This document shows, in pieces, positions 29,765 through 39,836 of a stretch of 64,000 bases of DNA (positions are counted from its first letter, which is position 1; each line of letters starts with the position of its first letter). Where the stretch lies: assembly GCF_030272895.1 (NCBI RefSeq), contig NZ_JALRNF010000005.1, positions 1-64,000 on the forward strand, written 5' to 3'. The stretch is from Pseudomonas sp. BGr12 (GTDB lineage Bacteria > Pseudomonadota > Gammaproteobacteria > Pseudomonadales > Pseudomonadaceae). The position numbers and the translations under genes are program-made. The notes beneath the pieces are model-generated. The model made no database searches. It was not told where the DNA came from and saw only the letters and a list, made by a program, of their open reading frames with translations.

Positions 29765-31438
29765 ATGACCATGCTCAAAGACCCTTCGAAAAAATACAGT
29801 GCCTTCCCTACCGTCAACTTGCCTGACCGTACCTGGCCGTCGAAGACCATCACCCAGACCCCGATCTGGTGCAGCTCCGACCTGCGCGATGGTAACCAGT
29901 CGCTGATCGAGCCCATGGATGCCGCGAAGAAGCTGCGTTTCTGGAAGACCCTGGTCAGCGTTGGCGTGAAGGAAATCGAAGCCTCGTTCCCGTCGGCCTC
30001 GCAAACCGACTTCGACTTCGTCCGTACCCTGATCGAAGACGGCCACATTCCTGACGACACCACCATCCAGGTGCTGACCCAGGCCCGTGAAGACCTGATC
30101 GCCCGCACCTTCGAATCCCTGCGCGGGGCGAAGAAGGCCATCGTCCACCTGTACAACGCCACCAGCCCGTCGTTCCGCCGCATCGTCTTCAACCAGGACA
30201 AGCAAGGCGTGAAGGACATCGCGGTGAACGCGGCCAAGCTGTTCGTCAAATATGCCGCCCAGCAGCCGGAAACCCAGTGGACCTTCCAGTACTCGCCGGA
30301 GACCTTCAGCGCTACCGAGCTCGAGTTCGCCAAGGAAGTCTGCGACGCGGTGATCGAGGTGTGGAACCCGACCCCGGACAACAAGATCATCCTCAACCTG
30401 CCGGCCACCGTCGAAGTCTCGACGCCGAACATCTACGCCGACCAGATCGAGTGGTTCGGTCGGAACGTCAGCCGCCGCGACAGCGTGATCATCAGCCTGC
30501 ACACCCACAACGACCGTGGCACCGGCGTGGCCGCCACCGAACTGGGCCTGATGGCCGGTGCCGACCGTGTCGAAGGCTGCCTGTTCGGCAACGGCGAGCG
30601 CACCGGCAACGTCGATCTGGTGACCCTGGCCTTGAACCTCTACACCCAGGGCCTGGACCCACAACTGGACTTCTCCGACATCGACGGCGTGCGCAAGGTG
30701 GTCGAAGAGTGCAACCAGATTCCGGTGCACCCACGTCATCCGTATGTCGGCGACCTGGTTCACACCGCGTTCTCCGGCTCGCACCAGGACGCCATCCGCA
30801 AGGGCTTTGCCCAGCAGAAGGACGACGCCAAGTGGGAAGTGCCATACCTGCCGATCGACCCGGCCGACATCGGCCGCAGCTACGAGGCGGTGATCCGCGT
30901 CAACAGCCAGTCGGGCAAAGGCGGCATCACCTACCTGCTCGAGCAGGAATACGGCATCAGCCTGCCACGTCGCATGCAGATCGAGTTCAGCCAGGTGGTG
31001 CAGGGTGAAACCGACCGCCTGGGCCTGGAAATGACCGCCCAGCAGATCTACAGCTTGCTGCACCGCGAGTACTTGCAGGCCAACGCACCTTACGCCCTGG
31101 TCAGCCATCGCCTGCAGGAAGAGAACGGCCACAGTGCGGTGGAAGTCGAAGTGTCCAGCGAAGGCGAAACCACCCTGCACTGGCGCGGCAAGGGCAATGG
31201 CGCCCTGGAAGCCCTGGTGGCCGGCTTGCCGATCGCCGTGGAAATCATGGACTACAACGAGCACGCCATCGGTGCCGGCACCAACGCCAAGGCGGCGGCC
31301 TACATCGAGCTGCGCGTGGCCGGTGGTCGTCCGGTGCATGGTGTAGGTATCGATGAGAACATCACCACCGCCAGCTTCAAGGCATTGTTCAGTGCCCTGA
31401 ACCGTTCGCTGAGCCAGCAGGCGGCCAAGGCTGCGTAA
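29765..31438 (+). CDS. leuA: 2-isopropylmalate synthase
   Basis: LeuA condenses acetyl-CoA with 2-oxoisovalerate, the committed step to leucine. The 557-aa protein is of the longer (LeuA type 2) form found in pseudomonads and actinobacteria. The HMGL-like TIM barrel (about 30-300) has the metal/substrate motif [11 protein letters not shown] near residue 37 and [11 protein letters not shown] near 242; a C-terminal LeuA dimer/regulatory domain (about 420-550) mediates leucine feedback. A strong terminator follows. It stands alone, not beside leuCDB. Confidence 0.97.
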   Translation: MTMLKDPSKKYSAFPTVNLPDRTWPSKTITQTPIWCSSDLRDGNQSLIEPMDAAKKLRFWKTLVSVGVKEIEASFPSASQTDFDFVRTLIEDGHIPDDTTIQVLTQAREDLIARTFESLRGAKKAIVHLYNATSPSFRRIVFNQDKQGVKDIAVNAAKLFVKYAAQQPETQWTFQYSPETFSATELEFAKEVCDAVIEVWNPTPDNKIILNLPATVEVSTPNIYADQIEWFGRNVSRRDSVIISLHTHNDRGTGVAATELGLMAGADRVEGCLFGNGERTGNVDLVTLALNLYTQGLDPQLDFSDIDGVRKVVEECNQIPVHPRHPYVGDLVHTAFSGSHQDAIRKGFAQQKDDAKWEVPYLPIDPADIGRSYEAVIRVNSQSGKGGITYLLEQEYGISLPRRMQIEFSQVVQGETDRLGLEMTAQQIYSLLHREYLQANAPYALVSHRLQEENGHSAVEVEVSSEGETTLHWRGKGNGALEALVAGLPIAVEIMDYNEHAIGAGTNAKAAAYIELRVAGGRPVHGVGIDENITTASFKALFSALNRSLSQQAAKAA

Positions 31439-31452
31439 GCTGCCTGGCAGAG

Positions 31453-31484
31453 AAAAAGCCCGCCCCGAACAGGCGGGCTTTTTT
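31453..31484 (+). terminator. Rho-independent terminator of leuA
   Basis: aaaaagcccgcc pairs with ggcgggctttttt across a short loop, 15 bases after the leuA stop. Confidence 0.93.
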
Positions 31485-31539
31485 GTGGGTATTGATTTTG
31501 CGCTGATCTTCGCGGGACAAGCCTGCACAGGCAAAAAAA

Positions 31540-31861
31540 GGCTCTTCACGGAATCCCGGAGGGCTAGGCTCCTTGGGCTTGGGTGTCGAGGTGGCGAGCT
31601 TATCCATTCCATGCAGCGACGCTGCCGGCCCCTTCCGCCTTTACGGCGGGTCCCTTTTGTCTTGGCAAAAGGAACCAAAACCGCTCGCTCCTACCATCCG
31701 GCCCTACGCTGCGCTCCGGGTTCCCTCGCTACGGTGTCTTCCAGGGGCTGCGCGGCCTACGACTTGCTGCGCCAAGCCTACGGCTCGCGTTCTTCGGCTA
31801 CGCCGAAGGGTGCTGCGCACCCGCCCCCTCCAGACACCTACGCTCGGCCTTCTGAAGTCGC
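31540..31861 (+). repeat. Hairpin-rich ~322-nt element, copy A
   Basis: First of two inverted copies in the 940-base gap between leuA and eda. It contains consecutive hairpins: GCAGC-gac-GCTGC (about 31613), CCGCC-tttac-GGCGG (31635-31649), an 11-position stem at 31649-31676 with loop TCTTGG, and TTCGGC-tac-GCCGAA (about 31792). Several frames are open through it, but none has a ribosome site and the stem region does not conserve amino acids between copies, so I favour a structured DNA/RNA element over a gene. Confidence 0.85.
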
Positions 31862-31927
31862 GAAGTTACGGGTGGTGCCTGTGCTGGCGCATCTTCGAAG
31901 GCAGATGTTGGCGCAGCCTGGCTGACG

Positions 31928-31955
31928 CCATCGCGGGGCAAGCCCGCTCCTACGG
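31928..31955. repeat. Single REP half-unit
   Basis: catcgcggggcaagcccgct followed by cctac is one arm of the REP hairpin, here without its inverse. It lies in the 137-base spacer between the two element copies. Confidence 0.75.
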
Positions 31956-31998
31956 TTGCTCTTGATCTTCATGCGCGTCAGTTCAGGCGCTGCAGAAT

Positions 31999-32320
31999 GC
32001 GACTTCAGGAGGCCGAGTGGAGGTGCCTGTAGGGGCCGTGCGCAGCACCTTCGGCGTAGCCGAAGAACGCGAGTCGTAGACTTGCGTAGCAAGTCGTAGG
32101 CCGCGTGGCCCCGGAGGGCGCCGGAGCGAGGGGACCCGTAGCGCAGCGGAGGGCCGTATGTAGGAGCAAGCGGTTTTGCCTACTTTTCCCAAGAGAAAAG
32201 TAGGCCGCCGTAAAGGCGGAAGGGGCCGGCAGCGTCGCTGCATGGAATGGATAAGCCCGCAGACTCGACACCCAAGCCCAAGCCCAAGGAACCTAGCTCT
32301 CCGGAATTCCGTGAAGAACC
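31999..32320 (-). repeat. Hairpin-rich ~322-nt element, copy B (inverted)
   Basis: Inverse-orientation copy of 31540-31861, clearly similar over its full length. The third hairpin (32178-32205) has an 11-bp perfect stem and the same loop TCTTGG read on the minus strand, but the stem sequence differs from copy A by paired changes. It also has an extra perfect hairpin GACTTGC-gta-GCAAGTC (32079-32095). It directly abuts the eda terminator. Confidence 0.85.
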
Positions 32321-32349
32321 AAAAAAAAGGGGCGCCGACCAAGCGCCCC
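32321..32349 (-). terminator. Rho-independent terminator of eda operon
   Basis: GGGGCGC (32329-32335) pairs with GCGCCCC (32343-32349); eight A on the plus strand at 32321-32328 form the T tract of the leftward transcript. Confidence 0.94.
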
Positions 32350-32378
32350 ATAAGCCGTGTAGCACACAACGAAAAATG

Positions 32379-33053
32379 TCAGTCCAGCAGTGCCAGCGCC
32401 TCTGCACTGCAGGCTTCGATCCGCGCCCAGTCGCGGTTCTTGATCCAGCCGCTGTCGAGCATCCAGGTACCGCCCACGCACATCACATTGGGCAGGGCCA
32501 TGTAGCTCTTCACATTGCCGGGGTTGACCCCGCCGGTCGGGCAGAAACGGATATCGCCGAAGGGGCCGCCATAGGCCTTGATCGCCGCGACGCCGCCGCT
32601 GATTTCCGCCGGGAACAGCTTGAAGCGGCGGTAGCCCAGGGCATAGCCGCTCATGATCTCCGAGGGCGTGCTGATGCCCGGCAACAGGGGGATGGCGCTT
32701 TCCACACCGGCCTCGAGCAGGTCCTGGGTAATCCCCGGGGTCACCACGAACTGCGCACCCGCAGCCTCGACCGCAGCGAACATCGTGCGATCGAGCACGG
32801 TGCCGGCGCCGACACACAGTTCCGGGCGCTGCTCGCGCAGCACCTGGATGGCCTTGAGGCCATGCGCCGAGCGCAAGGTGACTTCCAGGGTCTTGATGCC
32901 CCCGGCAGCCAGGGCATCGGCCAGTGGCAGGATGTCTTCCTCACGGGCGATGGTGATCACCGGCAGGATGCGCGCCTGGGTACAGATCTGGTCGATCCGG
33001 GCAATTTTGTCGGCCATGGAAGCTCCCGGCTGTTTCAGTTCAAGCGTGGTCAT
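32379..33053 (-). CDS. eda: 2-keto-3-deoxy-6-phosphogluconate (KDPG) aldolase
   Basis: Eda splits KDPG into pyruvate and glyceraldehyde 3-phosphate, the last Entner-Doudoroff step. A 224-aa class I aldolase TIM barrel with the Schiff-base lysine in YRRFKLFPAE, the Glu in LEVTLRS, and CPTGGVNPGNV. The ATG at 33053 (MTTLELKQP) is chosen because AAGGA lies nine bases upstream; an ATG at 33074 overlapping the pgl stop (ATGA) is an alternative. Last gene of the zwf-pgl-eda operon, expected to be under HexR. Confidence 0.97.
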   Translation of the reverse strand: MTTLELKQPGASMADKIARIDQICTQARILPVITIAREEDILPLADALAAGGIKTLEVTLRSAHGLKAIQVLREQRPELCVGAGTVLDRTMFAAVEAAGAQFVVTPGITQDLLEAGVESAIPLLPGISTPSEIMSGYALGYRRFKLFPAEISGGVAAIKAYGGPFGDIRFCPTGGVNPGNVKSYMALPNVMCVGGTWMLDSGWIKNRDWARIEACSAEALALLD

Positions 33054-33070
33054 GACGGCAGTTCCTTGAC

Positions 33071-33784
33071 TCATGGGCACCAGTAAATATCCAGAGGGTC
33101 TTGCACAAAGGCGTAAATCGGCATGTGTTGCGCATCGCCGGTTTCCAGCGCGGCGCGCAGGGTAGCGAGTTTGCCCGCCCCTTGCAGCGATAATGCGGTA
33201 AATCGGGCACGGGCCAGCAGAGCGCGGGTCATGCTCAGGCGCTGGTGCGGCACGCTCGGTGCCAGCATCGGCAGGCAGCGACGGGTGCTGTGCGGGTCCA
33301 GGCCTTCGGCCAGGTTCGGACTGTTGGGGAACAGCGAAGCGGTATGGCCGTCGTCGCCCATGCCCAGCACCAGCACATCGATGCCCGGCAGTTCGGCCAG
33401 GGCCCGGTCGGTTTCCAGGGCGGCAGCTTCCAGGCTGGCGGCAGGACGGTAGAGGCTCAGGAAGCGTGCCTTGGCCACCTCGCCCACCAGCAGATGACGC
33501 TTGAGCAGGCCGGCATTGCTGTCGGCGTGCTCGACCGGCACCCAGCGCTCATCGGCCAGGGTGACCAGCACCTTCGACCAGTCCAGCGCCTGCTTGGCCA
33601 GTACCTCGAAGAATGCCACCGGACTGCGCCCGCCGGACACCACCAGGGTGGCCGTGCCGTTGGCGGCGATGGCCGCGCGCAGGCGTTCGGCGACATCCCG
33701 CGCCAGGCCTTCGGCCTGCTTCGCGGGCTCGGTGAATTGGTGCGCCGTTACCGTTGCCGGCAGTTCAAGTTCAGATATCGCCAT
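33071..33784 (-). CDS. pgl: 6-phosphogluconolactonase
   Basis: Pgl hydrolyses 6-phosphogluconolactone to 6-phosphogluconate in the cytoplasm. The 237-aa protein belongs to the NagB/devB-type family: [17 protein letters not shown] near residue 50, [19 protein letters not shown], and [16 protein letters not shown]. The start at 33784 has GGGAGG seven bases upstream and overlaps the end of zwf by 14 bases. Middle gene of zwf-pgl-eda. Confidence 0.96.
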   Translation of the reverse strand: MAISELELPATVTAHQFTEPAKQAEGLARDVAERLRAAIAANGTATLVVSGGRSPVAFFEVLAKQALDWSKVLVTLADERWVPVEHADSNAGLLKRHLLVGEVAKARFLSLYRPAASLEAAALETDRALAELPGIDVLVLGMGDDGHTASLFPNSPNLAEGLDPHSTRRCLPMLAPSVPHQRLSMTRALLARARFTALSLQGAGKLATLRAALETGDAQHMPIYAFVQDPLDIYWCP

Positions 33785-35240
33785 ACCACGACCTCCCATC
33801 ACGGGTAATCAATGCAATCGAGCTCATCGGCCCCCAGGAGCCGGCAGCATAGGGCTTGGGCGCGTCGCCAGCGGTCTTCCAGCCGGCGATCAGCTGATCG
33901 CACCATTTCCACGCGTATTCGATTTCATCCTTGCGCACAAACAGGTTCTGGTTGCCACGCATCACTTCCAGCAGCAGACGCTCGTAGGCATCGGGAATCC
34001 GTGCACTGCGCCAGGTGTCGGAAAAATTCAGCTGCAACGGCCCGCTACGCAACTGCATGCCTTTGTCCAGGCCTTGTTCCTTGGTCATCACCCGCAAGGA
34101 AATACCTTCGTCCGGCTGCAGGCGGATGATCAGCTTGTTACCGATTTGCAAACGCTGTTCCGGGGCGAAGATGTAGTGCGGGGTTTCCTTGAAATGAATG
34201 ACGATCTGCGACAGCTTCTGCGGCATGCGCTTGCCGGTCCGCAGGTAGAACGGCACGCCCGACCAGCGCCAGTTGCGGATATCGGCACGCAGGGCGACGA
34301 AGGTTTCGGTATCGCTCTGGGCGTTGGCGTTGTCTTCTTCCAGGTAACCGGGCACCGAGCGGCCTTCGCTGTAGCCGGCGATGTACTGGCCGCGCACCAC
34401 GCGGGTGCTCAGGCCTTCGCCGGTGATCGGTGCCAGGGCCTTGAGCACCTTGACCTTCTCGTCGCGGATGCTGTCGGCCGAGAGGTCGCTGGGCGGGTCC
34501 ATGGCGATCAGGCACAGCAGCTGCAACAGGTGGTTCTGGATCATGTCGCGCAGCTGCCCGGCCTTGTCGAAGTAGCCCCAGCGGCCTTCGATGCCGACCT
34601 TCTCGGCCACGGTGATCTCCACGTGGGAGATGGAGTTCTGGTTCCATTGGGTTTCGAACAGGCTGTTGGCGAAGCGCAGGGCGATCAGGTTCTGTACCGT
34701 TTCCTTGCCCAGGTAGTGGTCGATGCGGTAGACACGATTTTCCGGGAAGTACTGGGCCACGGCGTCATTGACCCGGCGCGACGACTCCAGGTCATGGCCG
34801 ATGGGCTTCTCCAGCACCACCCGGGTGCGCGCGCTGAGGCCGACCTTGTCGAGGTTCTCGCAGATGCCGCCATAGACCGCCGCCGGCGTGGCGAAGTAGG
34901 CGATCAGCTGGCTGTCGGCGCCGACCTGGGCGGCCAGGGCATGATAGTCATCGAGCTGGAGAAAATCCACATGCAGGTAGGTGAGGCGCGCCAGAAAGCG
35001 CTGCAGGGCAATGGCCTCGACCTCCCCGGCCGGAACGAACTCCTGCAGATGGGCCTCGATCGACCCCAGGTGCTCCTGGGCACTACCCGGCTCGCGGGCC
35101 AGCGCCAGCACCCGGGTTTCGGCATGCAGCAGGCCAGCCCGGTCAAGCTGGTAGAGCGCCGGAAACAGCTTGCGCAGGGCCAGGTCGCCGAGCGCGCCAA
35201 ACAGGGCGAAGGTGCAAGGTTCAACGCTGATCGAAGCCAT
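33771..35240 (-). CDS. zwf: Glucose-6-phosphate 1-dehydrogenase
   Basis: Zwf oxidises glucose 6-phosphate to 6-phosphogluconolactone. The 489-aa length and motifs are standard: nucleotide-binding [20 protein letters not shown] near residue 9 and the substrate/catalytic [13 protein letters not shown] near 180. The start at 35240 ([11 protein letters not shown]) is preferred over the frame from 35285, which runs across the HexR-like operator and the AAGAACAA motif. First gene of the operon, divergent from hexR. Confidence 0.97.
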   Translation of the reverse strand: MASISVEPCTFALFGALGDLALRKLFPALYQLDRAGLLHAETRVLALAREPGSAQEHLGSIEAHLQEFVPAGEVEAIALQRFLARLTYLHVDFLQLDDYHALAAQVGADSQLIAYFATPAAVYGGICENLDKVGLSARTRVVLEKPIGHDLESSRRVNDAVAQYFPENRVYRIDHYLGKETVQNLIALRFANSLFETQWNQNSISHVEITVAEKVGIEGRWGYFDKAGQLRDMIQNHLLQLLCLIAMDPPSDLSADSIRDEKVKVLKALAPITGEGLSTRVVRGQYIAGYSEGRSVPGYLEEDNANAQSDTETFVALRADIRNWRWSGVPFYLRTGKRMPQKLSQIVIHFKETPHYIFAPEQRLQIGNKLIIRLQPDEGISLRVMTKEQGLDKGMQLRSGPLQLNFSDTWRSARIPDAYERLLLEVMRGNQNLFVRKDEIEYAWKWCDQLIAGWKTAGDAPKPYAAGSWGPMSSIALITRDGRSWYGDI

Positions 35241-35245
35241 GATGT

Positions 35246-35253
35246 TTGTTCTT
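35246..35253 (-). promoter_or_regulatory. Crc/Hfq CA motif before zwf
   Basis: Reads AAGAACAA on the zwf strand, fitting the AAnAAnAA target of Hfq/Crc catabolite repression, five bases upstream of the zwf start codon. Confidence 0.5.
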
Positions 35254-35305
35254 TTATCAAGTTGATCTAGAAATACCGTTTTCATTCCCGGTTTTCAAGG
35301 AATAA

Positions 35306-35324
35306 TGTAGTAAAAACCACAACA
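35306..35324. promoter_or_regulatory. HexR operator candidate, zwf/hexR
   Basis: TGTAGTAAAAACCACAACA is a pseudo-palindrome close to the HexR pattern TTGT-N7/8-ACAA (minus strand TTGTGG...CTACA). It lies between the divergent zwf and hexR starts, where HexR is known to bind in P. putida. Confidence 0.7.
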
Positions 35325-35443
35325 TTCTACCCAGTGGACAGATTCAAGTGGTGTGCCAACCATGCCATCAGTACGATAGGCCACCCCGTCAAAAGCCTGC
35401 TGCCGTGGTCAGCCGGCTGCCTTCTCGAACCAAGGAACCCACC

Positions 35444-36313
35444 ATGGACCGCGTGCGAAACCTCCTGGAACAGATCCAGGGCCGCCTCGAAGAGCTGAAC
35501 AAGGCTGAGCGTAAAGTCGCCGAAGTCATCCTGCTCAACCCCCAGCAAGCCACCCGTTTCAGCATCGCCGCACTGGCCCAGGCGGCCAAGGTCAGCGAAC
35601 CGACCGTCAACCGCTTCTGCCGCTCGTTCGGCGTCAGCGGCTACCCCGAGCTCAAACTGCAACTGGCCCAGAGCCTGGCCAGCGGTGCTGCCTATGTCAG
35701 CCGGGCGGTAGAAGCCGACGATGATCCGGCCTCCTACACCCAGAAGATCTTCGGCAGCGCCATCGCCTCGCTCGACAGCGCCTGCCAGCAACTCGATCCG
35801 CAGCTGATCAGCCGCGCCGTGGACATGCTGATCCAGGCCCGCCAGATCCATTTCTTCGGCCTCGGCGCCTCGGCCCCGGTGGCCCTGGACGCCCAGCACA
35901 AGTTCTTCCGCTTCAACCTCGCCGTCTCGGCCCATGCCGACGTGCTGATGCAGCGCATGCTCGCCTCGGTTGCCCACACCGGCGAGCTGTTCGTGATCAT
36001 CTCCTACACCGGACGCACCCGCGAGCTGGTGGAAGTGGCGCGCCTGGCCCGGGAAAACGGCGCCTCGGTACTGGGCCTGACCGCTGCCGACTCGCCCCTG
36101 GCCAAGGCCAGCAGCCTGAGCCTGAACATCCCGCTGCCCGAAGACACCGACATCTACATGCCGATGACTTCGCGCATCATCCAGCTGACCGTGCTCGACG
36201 TACTGGCCACCGGCATGACCCTGCGCCGCGGCGTGGACTTCCAGCCGCACCTGCGCAAGATCAAGGAAAGCCTCAACGCCAGCCGCTACCCGATCGACGA
36301 CGAACTCAACTGA
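35444..36313 (+). CDS. hexR: HexR, RpiR-family repressor of glucose catabolism
   Basis: HexR represses zwf-pgl-eda, edd-glk and gap-1 and is released by KDPG. The 289-aa protein has an N-terminal RpiR helix-turn-helix (about residues 1-77: [25 protein letters not shown]) and a C-terminal SIS sugar-phosphate domain (about 125-260: [27 protein letters not shown]). ATG 35444 has aaggaacc upstream. It is divergent from zwf and overlaps the convergent mutarotase gene by eight bases. Confidence 0.97.
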   Translation: MDRVRNLLEQIQGRLEELNKAERKVAEVILLNPQQATRFSIAALAQAAKVSEPTVNRFCRSFGVSGYPELKLQLAQSLASGAAYVSRAVEADDDPASYTQKIFGSAIASLDSACQQLDPQLISRAVDMLIQARQIHFFGLGASAPVALDAQHKFFRFNLAVSAHADVLMQRMLASVAHTGELFVIISYTGRTRELVEVARLARENGASVLGLTAADSPLAKASSLSLNIPLPEDTDIYMPMTSRIIQLTVLDVLATGMTLRRGVDFQPHLRKIKESLNASRYPIDDELN

Positions 36314-37160
36314 GCAGGTGCGCCTGCAAACGCAGGTGTGCCTGTTCACCCGGCGCCAGGCTCAGGCTGTCACTGCTGCCACTGGCCGCCTCGACGCAGA
36401 TGAAGCCCAGGGTCTCGCTGCCACTGACGCCCATCAGGGGCCGACTGCCCGGATGCCAGACCACGGTGTCCTCGCTGTCACCGGTATCGATGCACAGCTG
36501 ACGCTGCCAGGCCGGATCGTGCAACTGCACGGTCGGCACATTGGGGAACACCCGCTGACAGCCGCCATGGACCTTCAGCGCGCCTTTCTGGCGACAGGCC
36601 TGACGGTTCAAACGGTCGTAACCCTCAATGTTCTCTAGCCCAGATAGCGCTATCTCAGAAACGTCACTAATACGCCAGTAGGCCAGCAGAGCATGACTCA
36701 ACTGGCACGGCAAGCTGTCCTGATGCTCGGTGCTCAACTGCAGTTCCATGCTCTGGCCCAGGCGCGCCGAGAGGTCCACCTGCCAGTCGCACAGCTGCAG
36801 GCGCCATTTCAGGCTCACACCCTGCTCATCTTCGCTGCTGTCGATCAGTTTCCAGTCGAGCAAGCGCGCCCAGCCGTGGGCCGGCCACATGTCTTCGCTG
36901 GGGTGACGGCCATACCAGGGCCAGCACACCGGCACGCCCCCGCGAATGGCACCGACTTGCGGCCACTGCGCAGCGCACCACAGCCACGGGCGCTCGCCCC
37001 TGGGCTGGAAGTGCAACAATTGCGCGCCCTGGCGACTGAACACCGCCTGGCACTGGGGATGATCGATGATCAGCACATCGCGCTGCTGGTAACGCTCCCA
37101 CTCGAAGGTCGGCCGCGGCCGTTGCGAGGTGAAAAAGCGCTGTAGCGGGTGCTCGGGCAT
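36306..37160 (-). CDS. D-hexose-6-phosphate mutarotase (YeaD-like aldose 1-epimerase)
   Basis: A 284-aa galactose-mutarotase-fold enzyme expected to interconvert alpha and beta glucose 6-phosphate. Family features include [33 protein letters not shown] and the AHGWAR segment with an active-site His; FICVEAAS carries the likely catalytic Glu. Its place next to oprB and hexR fits a role in feeding Zwf. Its stop overlaps the hexR 3' end by eight bases. AACAACAA lies 13 bases upstream of its start. Confidence 0.9.
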   Translation of the reverse strand: MPEHPLQRFFTSQRPRPTFEWERYQQRDVLIIDHPQCQAVFSRQGAQLLHFQPRGERPWLWCAAQWPQVGAIRGGVPVCWPWYGRHPSEDMWPAHGWARLLDWKLIDSSEDEQGVSLKWRLQLCDWQVDLSARLGQSMELQLSTEHQDSLPCQLSHALLAYWRISDVSEIALSGLENIEGYDRLNRQACRQKGALKVHGGCQRVFPNVPTVQLHDPAWQRQLCIDTGDSEDTVVWHPGSRPLMGVSGSETLGFICVEAASGSSDSLSLAPGEQAHLRLQAHLLS

Positions 37161-37172
37161 AGCTGGAAACTC

Positions 37173-37180
37173 TTGTTGTT
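37173..37180 (-). promoter_or_regulatory. Crc/Hfq CA motif before the mutarotase gene
   Basis: AACAACAA on the gene strand, 13 bases upstream of the start codon. Confidence 0.5.
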
Positions 37181-37188
37181 AGTCAGGG

Positions 37189-37247
37189 GCTCATCGCGGG
37201 GCAAGCCCGCTCCCACCCTGTAGGAGCGGGCTTGCCCCGCGATGAGC
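37189..37247. repeat. REP hairpin
   Basis: Two REP arms (gctcatcgcggggcaagccc and its inverse) around a short ccctg-type centre, between oprB and the mutarotase gene. Confidence 0.93.
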
Positions 37248-37270
37248 TCGTAAATTTACAACAAAATGCC

Positions 37271-38617
37271 TCAGAACGACGACTGAATCTTCAACCCGGC
37301 GACCAGTGCGTTGTCCACCTCGTCCACCCCACCCGGACTTTTGATGTACTGAAGGTTAGGTCGCACGGTCAGCCAGTTGGTGACATGGACGCCGTAGTAC
37401 AACTCGGCGTTGTACTCGGTTTCCTGGATCGGCACGAAGTTGGGGTTGTCATAGTCGCTGATGCCGCTCTGCTGGTTGAGCAGTTCGGCGCGGTCCTTTA
37501 CATCATCGTTGACGTGAATCCGCGCCACGCCAAAGCCGATGTCATCCTTGGGCCGCGAGTCGAAGGCGCCTTTGTAGACCATGCCCACCTGCTGGTAGTT
37601 GTCGACCACGTTAGTGGCCTTGTCATGCACGGTGAAGTTGGCGAACAGGCTCAAGCCTCGGCTGGCGTCGCCGTTGTGCGCGGTGACCTGCTGCTGGGCC
37701 ACCACCCACCAGCCATGCTTGCTCGAATGCGACTTGAAGTCGTTGCCGGTCATGGCCTGGGGCTGGCCGTTGACATCGTCAAAGACGTCATCGGCCTTGG
37801 CGGTGCTGTAGTAGTACCCCAGGCGATATTCGCCCGGCAGTTCATTGACCCTGGGCGACCAGACCAGCTCCGCCGGCAGGATCATGCCCTTGGTGCCGCT
37901 GCCGCTGAGCTTGAAGCCATTGCCGGTCTCAAGATACGAAGGGTTCTGCTCGAACACCCCGACCTGGGCGAAGAACTCCGGGGTGATGTTGTACTTGACC
38001 CGCAACGCCCACTGGCTGACCGGCCAGTTGTACCAGATGTCGCCCACCCAGTTGCCCACCTGGGAGCCGCAGAACGCCAGGTTCTGGAAGTCGCAGGGAA
38101 AGCTGTTGAAGTCCTCGCCTTCGCCGAAGCGGCCGAATTTCACGTCCAGGGCGCCATCGAAGTACTTCTGCTTGATCCACATCTGGGTCAGGCGCCAGGT
38201 CTGGCCACGGCCCCAGACTTCCTGCACCGAGCTGAACTGACCGGCGCGCGGATCGCTGATGCGGTCGTTGGACAGGTTGTTGCCGCTACGCTCGGTGATC
38301 GCCAGTTTGAACTCGGCATCGTTCCAGCCGAGGATCTTTTCCAGGTCCAGGTGCGCGCCCAGGGCGAACTGATCGCTGTAGCGGGCGGTCTTGTCGTCGT
38401 TGTAACCGCCATCGAGGTTGCCGGCCACTTCGCCGACATAATCCAGGGTGAAGTCGTAGCCCTTCTCCAGCAGTTCGGTGCGCGTACCGCCCCAATCGCC
38501 ACTCATCCATTTCGACTCGGGGTCGAAGGCGCCCGCCGCGTGCGCCCCGCAACTGACCCCGAAGGCCGCCAGCAGGCTCAGCGACGCCAGCGGCTTGATG
38601 TGCTTGAAGTGATCCAT
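37271..38617 (-). CDS. oprB: Carbohydrate-selective porin OprB
   Basis: OprB is the outer-membrane glucose channel. The 448-aa protein has a signal peptide ending in GAHA, then the OprB family start (DPESKWMSGDWGGTRTELLEKGYDF), alternating beta-strand segments and a C-terminal Phe (KIQSSF), the barrel assembly signal. Start at 38617 (MDHFKHIKPL) gives a proper signal peptide; the open frame to 38725 does not. It follows gtsD by 55 bases. AACAATAA upstream suggests Crc/Hfq control. Confidence 0.96.
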   Translation of the reverse strand: MDHFKHIKPLASLSLLAAFGVSCGAHAAGAFDPESKWMSGDWGGTRTELLEKGYDFTLDYVGEVAGNLDGGYNDDKTARYSDQFALGAHLDLEKILGWNDAEFKLAITERSGNNLSNDRISDPRAGQFSSVQEVWGRGQTWRLTQMWIKQKYFDGALDVKFGRFGEGEDFNSFPCDFQNLAFCGSQVGNWVGDIWYNWPVSQWALRVKYNITPEFFAQVGVFEQNPSYLETGNGFKLSGSGTKGMILPAELVWSPRVNELPGEYRLGYYYSTAKADDVFDDVNGQPQAMTGNDFKSHSSKHGWWVVAQQQVTAHNGDASRGLSLFANFTVHDKATNVVDNYQQVGMVYKGAFDSRPKDDIGFGVARIHVNDDVKDRAELLNQQSGISDYDNPNFVPIQETEYNAELYYGVHVTNWLTVRPNLQYIKSPGGVDEVDNALVAGLKIQSSF

Positions 38618-38634
38618 CCCTTTGTTTCCTCGTT

Positions 38635-38642
38635 TTATTGTT
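38635..38642 (-). promoter_or_regulatory. Crc/Hfq CA motif before oprB
   Basis: AACAATAA on the gene strand, about 18 bases upstream of the oprB start. Confidence 0.5.
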
Positions 38643-38672
38643 ATCGATGGGTGTACACGCCGTGCAACACTG

Positions 38673-39830
38673 TCAGCGACCCTTGAATTGCGCCACGTTG
38701 TCCTGGCCGCTCTGCTGCGGCGCAACCTTCAGCCCCAGACGCTCGCCACTGGCGGCATCGAACAGCAGCACCCGCTCGGGATCGAGTTGCAGGTTCAGGG
38801 TGTCGCCGACCCGCACCGCCACGTCCGGTGCCAGGCGGCAACAGACCTTGGTCTGGTTGAGGGTGACGAATGCCAGCAAGTCGGGGCCGGTGGGCTCGGT
38901 GATCTGCACATCGGCGCGCAGGCTCGGCAAACCATTGGCCTGGGCCGGCGCCAGGGTGATCTGTTCGGGGCGAATGCCGAGCATCACCTCACGCTCCTCC
39001 AGCCCCGCCTCATTGATGCCCAACGGCAGCTCGCAACGGGCCTGGCCGCTGTCGAGCAACGCCAGCAAACGCCCCTCCTTGCGTTGCAGGCGCAAGGGAA
39101 TGAAGTTCATCGGTGGCGAACCGATGAAGCTGGCGACGAACAGGTTGGCCGGATCGTTGTAGATCTGCTGCGGGGTGCCGAACTGCTGGATCAGGCCATC
39201 CTTCATCACTGCCACCTTGTCGCCCAGGGTCATGGCCTCGATCTGGTCGTGGGTGACGTACACCGTGGTGGTCTTCAGGCGCTGGTGCATCAGCTTGATT
39301 TCGGTGCGCATCTCCACCCGCAGCTTGGCGTCGAGGTTCGACAGTGGTTCGTCGAACAGGTAGATCTTTGGCCGCCGCGCCAATGCCCGCCCCATGGCCA
39401 CCCGCTGCTGCTGGCCACCGGACAGCTGGCCGGGCTTGCGCCCGAGCAGGTGTTCGATCTGCAGCAACTTGGCCACCCGCGCCACTTCCTCGTCGATGGC
39501 CGCCGCCGGCATCTTGCGCATCTTCAGGCCGAAGGCGATGTTGTCGCGCACGTTCATGGTCGGGTACAGCGCATAGGACTGGAAGACCATGGCGATGTCC
39601 CGGTCCTTGGGGCTCATGCCGCTGATGTCGGCATCGTCCACCAGTATCGCGCCGCCACTGATCTGTTCCAGGCCTGCGATGCAGTTCATCAGGGTCGACT
39701 TGCCGCAGCCCGAGGGCCCGACCAGGATCAGGAACTCCCCGGATTCGATCGACAGGTCGATGTGTTTCAAGGTATCCGGCAGACCGCTGCCGTAGGTCTT
39801 GTTGACGTTGCGCAGTTCAAGCGTTGCCAT
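38673..39830 (-). CDS. gtsD: Glucose/mannose ABC transporter ATP-binding protein
   Basis: A 385-aa MalK/UgpC-type ATPase. Walker [10 protein letters not shown] (about residues 37-45), signature [15 protein letters not shown], Walker [14 protein letters not shown] and the H-loop VYVTHDQ are complete. A C-terminal TOBE/OB regulatory region (about 235-380) follows. It energises uptake through GtsB/GtsC. Six bases separate it from gtsC. Confidence 0.95.
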   Translation of the reverse strand: MATLELRNVNKTYGSGLPDTLKHIDLSIESGEFLILVGPSGCGKSTLMNCIAGLEQISGGAILVDDADISGMSPKDRDIAMVFQSYALYPTMNVRDNIAFGLKMRKMPAAAIDEEVARVAKLLQIEHLLGRKPGQLSGGQQQRVAMGRALARRPKIYLFDEPLSNLDAKLRVEMRTEIKLMHQRLKTTTVYVTHDQIEAMTLGDKVAVMKDGLIQQFGTPQQIYNDPANLFVASFIGSPPMNFIPLRLQRKEGRLLALLDSGQARCELPLGINEAGLEEREVMLGIRPEQITLAPAQANGLPSLRADVQITEPTGPDLLAFVTLNQTKVCCRLAPDVAVRVGDTLNLQLDPERVLLFDAASGERLGLKVAPQQSGQDNVAQFKGR

Positions 39831-39836
39831 GTTGTT

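Noticed and set aside
32379..33074. Alternative eda start overlapping pgl (ATGA at 33071-33074)
   Set aside because: The downstream ATG at 33053 has AAGGA at good spacing and fits the usual family N-terminus; the upstream one remains possible.
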